In this document: piece after piece, positions 10,827 through 22,500 of the stretch
Layout: every line of letters begins with the position of its first letter
Numbering within the stretch: position 1 is the stretch's first letter
Assembly (NCBI GenBank): GCA_019787685.1
Contig: JAHNUO010000006.1
Location: 558,001-622,000 of the forward strand
Direction of reading: 5' to 3'
Length of the DNA: 64,000 nt
Source: Chiua virens
Taxonomy: Eukaryota > Basidiomycota > Agaricomycetes > Boletales > Boletaceae
Notes under the pieces: generated by a model
Database searches by the model: none
Seen by the model: the letters and a program-made list of their open reading frames with translations, nothing else
Told to the model about the DNA's origin: nothing
Position numbers and translations under genes: made by a program

Positions 10827-13800
10827 TCAGCCTAGTTTTGCTTTCTTAGTGGGCTGTGGTGCAGGCTTGGTATCCCCTTCCTTGCGCTTCTTAGTCCCTC
10901 CCCCACTCTTGATGTTGCTCAACATGTCCTTGTATCTATCCTTGACAATATACGAGATTTTACCGACTTCGGAGTCCGCGCCATTGAAGGTGATCGCGTT
11001 CCAGAGCATGAGGTCCATGTCAGCCTCAAAGGCCTCTATCGAGTCGTACTTGTCGCTATCCAGCTTCGTGCGAATCGTTCTAAGGTCCCTTGCGTCCTTC
11101 TTAGGGATTACTTGGAAGTAAGTTGGAATACCCAAGAGCACAGGGTCGACAGGCTCTCGGAAGACGAAGGAACTGTGTCAAAAGGAAATCAGCCAAGTCA
11201 CGCTAGAGCTGCCATCGTGCGTACATGTCCTCCTTCACCAGCGTTGCCACCAGTCCTTGTAGGCTTCGTTTCTCTGCCCACGGAAGCTTCTTCTCATGAG
11301 CCTTGGCCCATTCTTTCTTGAACACTTTTTCGACTATGTCTGCACACGTTACTGGGTAAGTAGTGGGAGGATTGAATGTGCGACAATTGCTGAAGACGAG
11401 GTCGGCGTCCTTGGCAAAGTCCTCTATCGAAGCGTATTTGCCTTCGGTCAGCTTTTGTCCCATGGTGCCAAAGTCCATCGGATGAGTGATCTCCTCGTAG
11501 TAACTAGATATAGGTCAGCACCGCTCAACCCTTCTACTCGTGGGCCAAACTCACGTTGGGCAGCCATCCCTCACAGGGTCCACTGGTTGAGCAAAGATGG
11601 GATACTCTGGAAGTTTCGAGATCACTCTCAGTACATCCCTACATTTCTTCTCATTTATTGGCGTGGTAGAAGTGGCACCCTTAGGTTTCGAAGGTGCAGG
11701 CTGAGCACTAGCACTGACAACTTCCCGCTCTTTTCCTTTGATGGAAATTCGTGGTGCTTCCGGAGCCGGTGCGGGTGTCGGCGCAGCTTCGGGTCCTTTC
11801 TTCTTGGGCTTGGGAGGCGGTGCAGTAGCAGCCTTCGGCGGAGCTGCATTGGGTCGGTCGGGAGCCGGTGTACTCGCGCTTCCAGTGGGTACGCTCTTAT
11901 CTTTTCTAGAAATAGGCGTAGCAAACATCAGAACATCATCCTCATCGCCCTCGATGTTTGGTTTTCGACGCTTCCCAGGTGGTCCACTGCCCGATGCCTT
12001 GGCCGGAGGTGATTCCTTGTTCGACTCGGCCATCCTCCGTTGACGCTTCTCTTCATCCTTTTCGCGTTCGATTGCGATGACCTCTTGGAGCAGATCGTGA
12101 GATCCATCGTCGACATATGGTGGTGGCGCTTCGTCAGGAATCTTCTGTTTGCGAGTCTTGAATTTAGGTGCCTTGGAAACCTCTGCCGATTTCTCGGCCA
12201 GTTTTTCAACTGGCTTCTCATCGACTTTCTCAGCGACCTTGACTTGCCCCCCCCCGACTTTGAGCTTGATAATCGGTCGGGGGGCAGGCTGTTCAGCGGT
12301 GGTGCGATGGGGAGCCGATGGTGACGTTGAGACTCGCGTAGGCTGCTGGGAAGGGTTTTGAGGCAATGGTTTGACCACGATGCATGGTAGCTCTTTCTTG
12401 GCAGGTTCCGTAGCCTTGTTGGCAACCTCGAGAGTTTTGTTGATGCGAATCCACACTGATACACCGTGTTGCTTAGCAACAGACTCCACCCGAGGCTGAA
12501 CCACTCACATCTCTCAAAAAAGGTCTCAAGTAAGTTGGCCTCAATGTGCGCGTAACTACCGGAGACGTTGTATTGTTTCGCGTTCGCGATCATGAGTCGG
12601 AAGTCGGCCTCAAACACAAAACGATCCTTATAGTGGCCTTCCTCTAGCTTGGCGCCCATAGTACTCAAGTCCATCGGGTTTTTGATCACCTCATAATAGC
12701 TGAAAGCCAATTGTTACGTGGACCAACAGTGCGAATGAGGAGAGACGTACTTTGGTGCATGATCTCGTACAGGATCGACTGGCTGCATAAAAAGCGCAGC
12801 GTTCTTGTACATCTTCAGTTTCTTGAGAGCGTTGCGGCAAGCTCGCAAGTCGTTCACACTCATTCCGCCTGTTTGCGCCTTTGGAACGTGAGGTTGCTTG
12901 GTCACTCCCACAGGTTTTGGCTTCGGTTTCGGCTTGGCCTTGGTGGGCACGGGCGGTGGTGGCATAGCTCCAGAGCGTGTAGCAGCAGTGGGAGTGGGGA
13001 CAGACGGCGTCGGAGCACGAGCTGCACTGGGCATAATCTTGAGCTTGGGAGTGGCAACCGCCGCCGGGTGAGGACGCTGAGGTGGTCCACCAGTCTTGCT
13101 CAGTCGCTGTGGTTTGGCGGGTACCTTGGCTGGAGGAAGCTGAGGAGCTTGTTCTGCCACGGGCGTTGGAGGAAGGTGAATGGTTACTTTCGGTGGCGTC
13201 TCCTCGACACCTCTGAGAACCATGTCCGCAAGCTTGATGATACCCCATCTAACTTCTTGGTCAACATCAGGAGCACTAAGAGTGTCAAAGTTAAGTCAGC
13301 CGAGGTAGATGTGTGGAAGGCACAAATTGAACGCACAGTGCGATGGGCATCAAAAATTCACGCAACACCTCATTCTTTCCGATTTCACGGTCTTTGCGAA
13401 GGACCTTGATCATAAGATCCACGTCGCTCTTCTTGACTTCTTTCGCTTGAGGGGGCATAGATCCATCCTCTTCAATGAGCAGTGACTCCGAATCTTTCAA
13501 TCCATTCTTCATCTCGTTCATAGAGACTAAAAGTGCCAAGCTTTGACATGCACACCGAGCCACGTGGCGGCGGATAACTCTCGAAGGATCATTTGCCATC
13601 ACCGCCAAAACATACCGCATAATGGCAGGTGTGTACCATTTGGACATGAATAGTCCATCAAAGGCGGCGATCCTGACCTGCGTGTAGTTTCCCTCGCTGA
13701 TCTTGATGAGTTTGGTTCAAGTTACCATTATGGAAACACACACCGAGTGAGCGGAAAGAAAACTCGCAGGTCATTTGGAAGCAAATTAGCAGCCGTCAAA

Positions 13801-16800
13801 AGAAGGTAGAACTGGATTCGATTTATAAATGAACTGCACCGCATGTGTGGGGTACTGACCTCCAAGGCTGCAATGGTGACGACATTGTGAGGGGAGGAGA
13901 TGAGCCTATCCATGCTCCGATACCTGCTAATTTCATCGACCGCTTGCTTCAGTAGATTGGCATCCTCGGCGCTTTGTTCGGACCGTACTTCTTCCTTCAG
14001 TAGTTCTCCGCGCTCTGGTGGAGCAACCGATATTGTCGCGCAGGCTGCCGTAGAAACGAGAGTACAAATGTAGAAAGCATCAGAGTACTGTAACCGTAAT
14101 GAGCCAGTGTCTCGTCTTGAGTTCAATGGCACCTACTGGGTTCGCTGTGTTGTCATTATACCGGAGCTGATCCACGAGGAACTGCCGAACTATCGCGGGA
14201 GTCTTGCCGTTCTCGAAACGCACTTGGGAGATGGCGTGAACAAGAGTCTTCACTATCGTGAGAAACTGTACGGACTAGACCAGAACTTGTCGACATACCT
14301 TACGAACAAAGTACTCAGAAAGGTCGGAGAAGTCGTTCGGCTTCGGGACGTAGTTGTGTGTAAACAAATCTTGATTCGCGTCTTCGGGTTCATAACAATA
14401 TCGTAAGAAAAGTTTGAAGAGATGGAAGAGTCCCAAAAATTCGAGACGTCGGATGGCACACTATCCACGACGTCGTTGTCATTGTCATCTTAGAGGAAAC
14501 ATCTTCATCACTCACGTTGACGAGCGCAGTAGCAGCTTCGCATCGTATCCGATAATAGTAGTTAGAGACGAGCACCGTCTTCGTAAACGTGCTTGAGACT
14601 ATAGCAGTCGGTTGTTTGGCGAGGGCATGTATGGCCTATGAGCAAGTCAGACAGACTCGCGCATGTACACAGAAATCTCACCTCAAGCTGAGCCACGACA
14701 TCTCTATCGCGCTGCAGCTGAGAGACCCACATGAAATCTGGTTGCTCGAATGCAATGGCAGCGATCCATTCAAAGTCGGCATCCATTCGGATCCATTCGT
14801 ATGTGGCACCAGACATGACCTGTTCGTCCTCTTCCGTCCAATCAGCCACTTTCCATATCTCTCGCTCCTTCTCCTTCTCCCAGATCTCTAGCCCAAATCC
14901 CATGTCAATGAGGCCCATAGCCTCAGCGGCTTCAGCGTCACCTTCCGCTGCCGCTTGTGCGGCAGCTTGGCGAGCAAGGTAGCGCTTAGTATTCCGACGG
15001 ATACGCTTGTATTTTGTGTTGAACGGCACCTCATACCGCTTGAACGGCGACCTGATGTCAAGCACATGTTCGTATGGTGTCCCATCAGCTTCATGTATGC
15101 GAACAGTCATTTGACCCTGTCGACGATGGTAAGAAGCAGGCGCTTGATACTTAGGAAGTGACGTACCTCGAAGAACGAAACAGGCTTAAAAAGTAATTTC
15201 GACACTTCGTTATGTTCGAGGGCTCTGTAGGCAGGAGCTTCCTGCCGCATAGTAATCTCCACAGCCATCTTTTTTCGGTTAAATGACGCAGAGAAACCGA
15301 ATGCGGGACATCCACTCCCGTATATCCACTGCTCGGCGAACGAACGCAGATCGATACCGCTCACCTTCCTACAGGTACGCAGAAAGGAATGGGTCGACAG
15401 ACAATTATTTGGTAGCTCCCCGCTGATAGCGGACAGAAAGATCTTCGGAAGAACTCGAGACAGACCCAGTGATGTCCCAGACTTGCCAAGCCGTCGGTCG
15501 AGAATGTGAAGCACGAGAGGAGCCTTCAGGTTTACAAAGGGAAGTGCAGCAACATCTGGAGGATCGAGATGCTGGGGTTGACAAATCGGTGGCATTGAGC
15601 CATTATCCCATTCGACCACGCGTTGCATGTCTCGCTTCAACCGATAGCGGTACTCGTTATTGCCAAGCAATCTGCGGATGAAGAAACCTGTGATGTAAAG
15701 GGCAAGACCATTGACGAGCCAGGTGTCCGACCATGCCTTGGGCTGGATATTAATACCCATCCATTGGCATGCAAGGCTGTGGCTGAGAGCCTGCCTGGTC
15801 TCGATTACTTGCTCGATTGCATCTTCACCGTGAAGGAGATCAATAGTGACCAACGATAGGGTTGCGCTATCGAATCGTTGAACCGGCATATCGTCCACAG
15901 CGACTACTTTGAATGAACCAAACGGGTAAGAGCCGAAGTCTGTGCAATAGAAGTTCATTGCCGAACGCAAGAACGACGTCGAAGTGTGCAACATAGATTC
16001 TTGACCGGGTAAACAAAATGCGTGCATGAGCGGCTGGGTGACACCTGAAGCCTCTTCTGGCGAGTCCGCAGCGATCGGATAGATGTGGAAGGGCCCTGCA
16101 GCGAACGCGACATGTTGGACTGACGTCAACACTGTTTGGGAGAAGAGGTAGATGGTCTTATTGGAGTTATTAGGATGAGCAACCTAATATCACCAGTCAG
16201 CATCAAAACAGATACGATGAATGTGGAACATGCCTGTTCCACGAGGTCTCCACTACAAACAACCACTGTTGGTATAGTCTCTTGTTGCTCGACATAATCG
16301 CCGTTTTCGTCCCGCTGTGTCAAATCAGGCTCCTCTAGGTATCTTGGAACAACGAATTCAAATTCCCAAGTGCATTTTTCCCAGAAGTTATCGACACAAG
16401 GGACCCAACATCTCGCAGCATCGGGAGAGGAAGGGACGGTATATGCATGAGGGACACGCTGCGGTAGATAAGGATCTCGATTAAACACATGCGCCCATTG
16501 GATTGACTTACATATGGGTACGCATCCGTAGGCAGCACAAACTGTATACCGTCTACAGGATTTCGGAGGCTATACTCAATGTGAACGACGATAGGCATGA
16601 ACTCTGGTCCCGGGGCTGGAGTCTGTGAGGGTCCAGGCGTTTGTGGCTCGGGAGTCGCAACTGTTGTTTTAACTCAAACTGAGCAAATGGACACAAAGAA
16701 GCAACTCAAGTGGGCATTTACCTTCGCTGGACACACCATTTGCCATTGAGTGTCCACCATGGCCAGATTGTCTCAAGGAAACTTCTTTAGGAATGGCGAT

Positions 16801-17270
16801 CGATAGCTCTCCCTCATCTCCTTCTGCGAGTGCAGAATAAAGCTTCCTTTTGAGTTCTGGGTAAGTATGACAATCCTGTGGTGTAGAGATGTTGATGTGC
16901 GCGAGCGGATCATGATGGACGAATTCAGCTTGATGGGATGCAACTGTGACTGAGTGGATCGCTTGGAAATCCTCGGAATCAAACGGAGAGAACTATGGAG
17001 ATGCTGAAAGAGAAACATACTGCACTGTCTAGCGTGGAGATGGATGGTCCTGAGGTTTGCACTGTTTGGTACAACAGTGATTTCGGTGTATCCCTAGAGG
17101 TGAGAGGGGGAACGTTGCTGCGGTGAGCGATGCTCATTGAGGGGTGCATAGGTAGACGACACACCCAAAGAGCGCCCGAAAAGTCAATTTCCAAGACGAC
17201 CTTTTGGTGGCTAGTAGAGACGCGCAGAGACGTGAGTTTGAGCGGAACAGAGGGGGAAAAGGAGACTTAT
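10827..17270 (-). CDS. TAF2: TFIID subunit TAF2 (M1-aminopeptidase-like) with three C-terminal bromodomains
   Basis: TAF2 helps TFIID contact the initiator around RNA polymerase II start sites. The gene runs right to left with about 20 short introns and encodes roughly 1,750-1,800 aa. The N-terminal part (about 17.27-15.1 kb) reads KVVLEIDFSGALW-GYTEITV, the TAF2 form of the M1 peptidase fold. The catalytic HEXXH is degenerate (ALSHSLACQWMG), as expected for TAF2, so it should be enzymatically dead. An ARM/HEAT-like region follows (about 15.1-13.25 kb). A Pro/Lys-rich linker (13.2-12.9 kb) then leads to three bromodomains: about 12.86-12.51, 11.65-11.30 and 11.26-10.90 kb. Each has a VDPV segment and the acetyl-lysine Asn (NAKQYN, NCRTFN, NAITFN). 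The reading frame passes from the HEAT region into bromodomain 1 without interruption. The stop is at 10827-10829. The start codon is not resolved: the first exon is open upstream of 17210 but has no in-frame ATG, so a short 5' exon is likely. Confidence 0.85.
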
Positions 17271-17583
17271 ATAGAGAAGCCACGACGGATGTGCTCGCGT
17301 TGCATCCTTGATGTTGCACGACCAAATTTAAGGGCCGAAATGGAGGTTTTCCGTGGTCTGGGCGCCGCTGTAAGTTAGGGTAGCCAGTAGGACGTGGAAG
17401 TAAGAAAGAAAGAAGTGATTAGGGCGGAGTCGGTCAATGTTGCCTGGGGTCCACTGGCGAACTTGGGTGGATGAATCCAACCTGAAGCAACCGACAAACC
17501 ATTACGTAAGTCACACTATTAAGTAGCTACGCACCCACTCAATTATCGATCAAGACTACCACCACTACCAAATCTTTAGTAGG
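17271..17583. promoter_or_regulatory. Bidirectional promoter region between TAF2 and LTV1
   Basis: About 300 bp separate the divergently transcribed TAF2 (minus) and LTV1 (plus). Both promoters and the unresolved first exon of TAF2 must lie here. No single motif stands out. Confidence 0.4.
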
Positions 17584-19438
17584 ATGCCCCCAAAATCAAC
17601 ATTCAGACAGCCAGGCGCAAAGCATTTCCAGCTTGTCCATCGATCACAACGGGATCCCCTCATACATGATCCCGATGCTTCACAGCATGTTCTAAAAGCC
17701 TTTGTGAGGGGCAATGACAAGAAAGTGCGTCTTTCTTTGTGAATCCGTTTTGTACCCCCGACACGGGATCACACAGGGAAAAACCAGGGCGGACCTGGAG
17801 GCTATTCTCGCTCCAGAGGTCATCGAACACGATGTCCGCGCCAGTGTCGGAGAGGCAGCCCTCTATGGCATCTACTTTGATGATACAGATTATGATTACA
17901 TGCAGCATCTTCGTGCAGTGGGGACGGAAGAGGAAGGCGTAGAAAGCGTCCTCATTGAAGCCCCCCAGTCACAGAACAAGCTCAGATCGAAGGGGAGGGG
18001 AAAATCAAACCCGAACGACCCTTTGATTGTCCAGGGCTTACCGGCGGAGGTATTGGCCTCGACGACGGAGATGCCCAGAAATTTCGAGACACAAGAAGCC
18101 ATTCCGTCTTCGATCGCCGGGTTTCAGCCGGACATGGATCCTCACCTTAGACAGACACTGGACGCTCTTGAAGACGATGCATTCGTAGATGACGACGCTG
18201 AAGACGATTTCTTTACAGAACTAGTCCGTGATGGTGAACGGGATGGGGAAGAAGAACTCGATTATGAGTTTTATGAATATGCATCACCAGAAGAAGGGGA
18301 GGATGGATGTGACGAGGAGGAGAATTGGGAGGCGAGATTTGCAAAATTCAAAAAAGAGCAAAAGAATGCGCCGCCGCCCCTTGGTTCTGACAGAGATATG
18401 GACTCTGAAGACGGTGATACTGTTGGCAACCTACCAAAGCTCCCAGTGATTGGTGGCAAACGTAGACGGAAGGGTACGTCGGATGCTTCAGGGTACAGCA
18501 TGAGCAGTTCCTCGATGTACCGCACCGAGGCTTTACTAACGCTTGATGAACGTTTTGATCAAGTGCGTGCATACTCATCTCTTACCTGCTATTATCTAAA
18601 GCCTTCGATGCTAGCTAATGGCAAAGGAATACGAATCTGACGAGGACGCTTTCGACAACGGTGAACTGGAGACAGCCTCTACAACCTCTTCGTTATCTTC
18701 TTCCTCTGCACCCGATCTCATAACATCTCGGGAAGACTATGCTGAGATGGTGGAAGAGTTCATGGATAAGTACGAGTTGCTTGGACGGAAACTGAAGCCC
18801 GTTCTTGCTGGGGAATCAGGTGCGGACAAGTTGGGAACACTCAGACGCGCATTGGGACAAGACGAAAGGGTAAGGGTGATTTCCATGGGACCGGACGATG
18901 AACAGGAGGTAGACGATGAAGGATTGTTTAGAGCCTACAATGCAAATGAGAAAGAGGATCGGTGGGACTGCGAAACCATTCTGAGTAAGTGGCTACGCAT
19001 AGGAATCCACGACATACTAACAAATCCCAGCGACATACTCAAACCTGGAAAATCACCCGCGATTAATTCGAGCACGGTCGTCGAAACCTGTGCCGAAGAT
19101 CAAGCTTGATGCACGAACAGGGCTCCCTAGTGTCGAGGAGGATCCGGTCAAGAAGGATATTTTGGAGAAGGAGGAGCTAGTGAAGCGAGGTATGCGAGTT
19201 TGCAGACCGCTGGAGCGAAACTCATTTTTGTCGCTTGCAAGCTATTAAACAAACCGCCAGTCGCTCCCGAGACGAGTCGAAAGAAGACAAAAAGGCTCGT
19301 AAACAAGCTGTGAAGGCAGAGCGACAAGTACGACGTGCCGACAAAAAAACGATGAAAGAGCAGTTCAGCGTAGAGATGAAGCATCAGGCGCAGGGGCTAC
19401 ATGACAAGACGAATACGAGCAGGACACGAAAGTTGTGA
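17584..19438 (+). CDS. LTV1: Ltv1, 40S ribosomal subunit biogenesis and export factor
   Basis: Ltv1 binds pre-40S particles near uS3 and eS10 and is needed for late maturation and export of the small subunit. ATG 17584 opens MPPKSTFRQPGAKHFQLVHR, the typical Ltv1 start (K-x-F-x-LVHRSQRDPL). An intron follows KAFVRGNDKK. The second exon shows the IYFDDTDYDYMQHL motif characteristic of the family, followed by acidic stretches and the YDY/FEYEEE-like acidic block (GEEELDYEFYEY). Later exons carry SMYRTEALLTLDERFDQ, EYESD, the DRWDCETIL motif and a very basic C-terminal helix (KKARKQAVKAERQVRR) before TGA 19436-19438. At about 560 aa it is of ordinary length. Five exons are separated by introns of about 50 nt. 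Divergent from TAF2 and followed on the same strand by FAB1. Confidence 0.9.
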
Positions 19439-19554
19439 TGATGATGAGTAATACAGTATAACAGGGGTTACCCATAAGCAGTAAATTCAGCGTGAACCGA
19501 GCCAACGTCGCTCGCTCCAGCGCGTTATCTTGCATTGTGACCTCGTTCGCGCCA

Positions 19555-22500
19555 ATGGAGACGCCGTTGCTCTACTCACCAGTCCAGAGCACCCATAGCG
19601 TAGTACCCGGTAGGTCTCGGAGCAGCACCAAAGTCGCCGACGATGTGACCAGCTTGACGTCGTTCAACCCGTTCTCGGAGGAGGACGAGAACGACCAGTC
19701 GTCGTACGCTCTCGTCACGTCTCTGTTTTCTCGTATGAAGAGTAGCTTTGCAACCCCCCTCGCTGCCTCATCCTCTCTTCCTTCTGCTCCCGGTCCTCAG
19801 CCAGCCCCGATTAACTTGAATGACCAACGACGCCCCTCCGCGTCAGCCATAACCAATAACCATTCCTCCGCTTCGAAGTCCACATCAGAGCAGCGCCCAA
19901 ATTCTCTCAAAGTCATATCCGTCGTCCCCGCTCCGCCTCTCGTTTCTCTTACCCCCGTCGTCTTCGAGGCCCCCTCGTTTGGCAATGATCTTGAGCGTTC
20001 GCCCTCTCGTGGTATAAATATCCCCCCATTTTACGAAGCTCTGGATGGCGCCGCGGTCGGAACGTCTATTCCTGGTTTTCCCATCCAAGATGACGCTCGC
20101 AGCATACGCACCTCTGCTTCCCTCAACAAGACTGCTTCGGTGTCAAAGGTGATTCGCAGAATACGCGGAGAAGGCATGCCGAGGATGAATCTCACTCCTT
20201 GTCCCTCGCTGATCGTATTTTAATAGGCTTGTCCCGCGATTATTGGATGGACGATGAGAACGCAAAGGAATGTTATGATTGCAAGAGTGTTTTCACAACC
20301 TGGCGACGAAAACATCATTGTCGGATATGTGGTAAGTCCTAGAGATCACCACTCCACTTTCTTCTGAGCCTTCCTAGGTCAAATATTCTGTTCTCGTTGT
20401 GCATCAAATATCATCAAGGGTTCCCGCTTTGGTCATGATGGCATGGTGCGAGTATGCAACCTTTGCCTCGAGAAACTCGCCAAGGTAGACGAAGAAGAGG
20501 ACGATGATCGTCGATCTGTAGTCTCCTCATCCTCATCGCCCTTCCCTGCACACCAGTTCGGTTCAGATAGCTTTACCCTCGGTTTGGGCCATCACCCTCA
20601 ATCTCCCTTCGCAGCGTCGCAGTTGTTTGGACATACAGACGAACCTTTCAATTTGTACTCTATCGCAGAGACAAAGTGCTTCGCGTCTTCCTTTGACGAC
20701 ACCACATCCAGCTCTCCTCTCGAATGGGAACCTGTCCGTGACTCCACCGCACCCTTCCGCAGAAACCTCACAGAGGACGAGAAGGACCCCACGACGCTTG
20801 GTCAACAGCAGAATCAAGCTTACACACCACCTGCTACAGCCCCTCGTGCCAAGACGCCCGTTGATTTTCCAAACGCCGTTCCGGTAAACGTGGAAAGGTC
20901 CGCGACAAGCTCGATTCAGTTTCCAATAAGCTCGCCAGAGCATTGTCCTGGACCAGACAGTCCGGTGACATATGGGCCGATGAGGTCTAGATTCAATAGT
21001 TTCGGAGATTTTGATAGTGCCACCCCCTTCATTAGAAGCAGGGTACAGAGTCGCCTGGACAGTTTCCCAACTGTCGAGGGCTGGCGAACGAGACGCGATT
21101 CCACCGCGTGAGCAGAGTTTCCACCTTTCCCAAGCTCACCACTCAAACTTCCTTGACCCTTAGGTATGCCCAGGAACTTAATCTCATCTCCATGTTCCAT
21201 CTACGTATCATGCTCCGTCAAATGCTCACCACTGAAGACATACCCAATGTCAAAGAATGGGAGGACACCTTGCTGAAGATCGCTCTTCGCATTGCCCGCG
21301 AACTCATTTTTACCGCTGTCCCCTATCACCAAGGTGAAGACATGGATGTCCGCCGATATGTTAAGATCAAGAAGATACCAGGCGGGGCTCCCTCCGATTC
21401 AGAATATGTCGACGGCGCTGTCATCACAAAGAACGTGGCTCACAAGCAAATGCTGAGATCCCAGCGTAACCCGCGCGTCATGCTTGTCACCTTCCCCCTC
21501 GAATTCCAGCGTGTCGAGGGCCAATATATCCACTTTGGCCAGATCCTTCGCCAAGAGAAAGAATACCTCGGCAACCTAGTTAGCAGAATCGCGGCACTAA
21601 GACCTCATGTCGTCATAGTGGAACAGAGTGTATCGAGAATTGCGTTGGAGGCGCTCGCCGAGCACAATATTGCCGTTGCTCGTGCTGTGAAGCCTTCTGC
21701 CATCTCATTCGTAGCTCGTATGACCCAGGGAGACGTGTTTTCTTCCATGGACAAACTCGCTCTTGAGCCCCGGCTAGGACATTGTGGACGTTTTCGCATT
21801 CAAACATTCGACCACCCTCTTATTCCAGGAAGGCGCAAAACTTACCTGCGCTTCGAGGGCTGCAATCGTGACATGGGATGCACAATCATCCTGAGAGGCG
21901 GGGATTCTGAAACGCTGAGAAGGGTGAAGAAAGTCACGAGGTTTTTGACCTTCATTGTCAGGAACCTGAAACTGGAGACGCATCTTTGGAAAGACTCGGT
22001 GATCACATTACCTTCTCTACCACTGGAAGCTGTACCTGCATCCATGGCGAAACAGGGACAGCTAGTCGATGGTGTCAGTGGGAATAGAAATGGACTCGGA
22101 ACCGGGGCGTCGCCACCGGCGTCAGTGTCGTTGGTTCAGTTGGTAATTCCTGTGGACAAGGAAAAATCCGAAACAAATACGTTGGCAGCTGAAGAAACCG
22201 CAGAGGAAGATCTCCCCGATGCAGACGCTGAACGACTTAGGCTTTCGAAGCGTATCCAACAATCTATCGAACCATATTACAAGACTTTCATATCTGTATC
22301 TGCCACACTACGGTTTCCACCTCCTCAGCCTATCTTACGGATGATGGAACTGGATGAGGAGCTCACGCGAGTTCAACGTGCATGGGAAGACGACCTCGTA
22401 CGCCGAGAGGAGAAGGGGAATCTGGACAAGCTCAAGGTCGTCGACAAAGCGGCGTCTGGAACACCAACACCAGAGAGACAATCGATCGAAATATCGCCTG

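Noticed and set aside
13291..13647. Possibility that the bromodomain part is a gene separate from TAF2
   Set aside because: The exon ending EFLMPIAL splices in frame through a good GTGCGT...TTAG intron into PDVDQEVRWGIIKLADMVL and on to bromodomain 1; no stop, start or promoter gap lies between.
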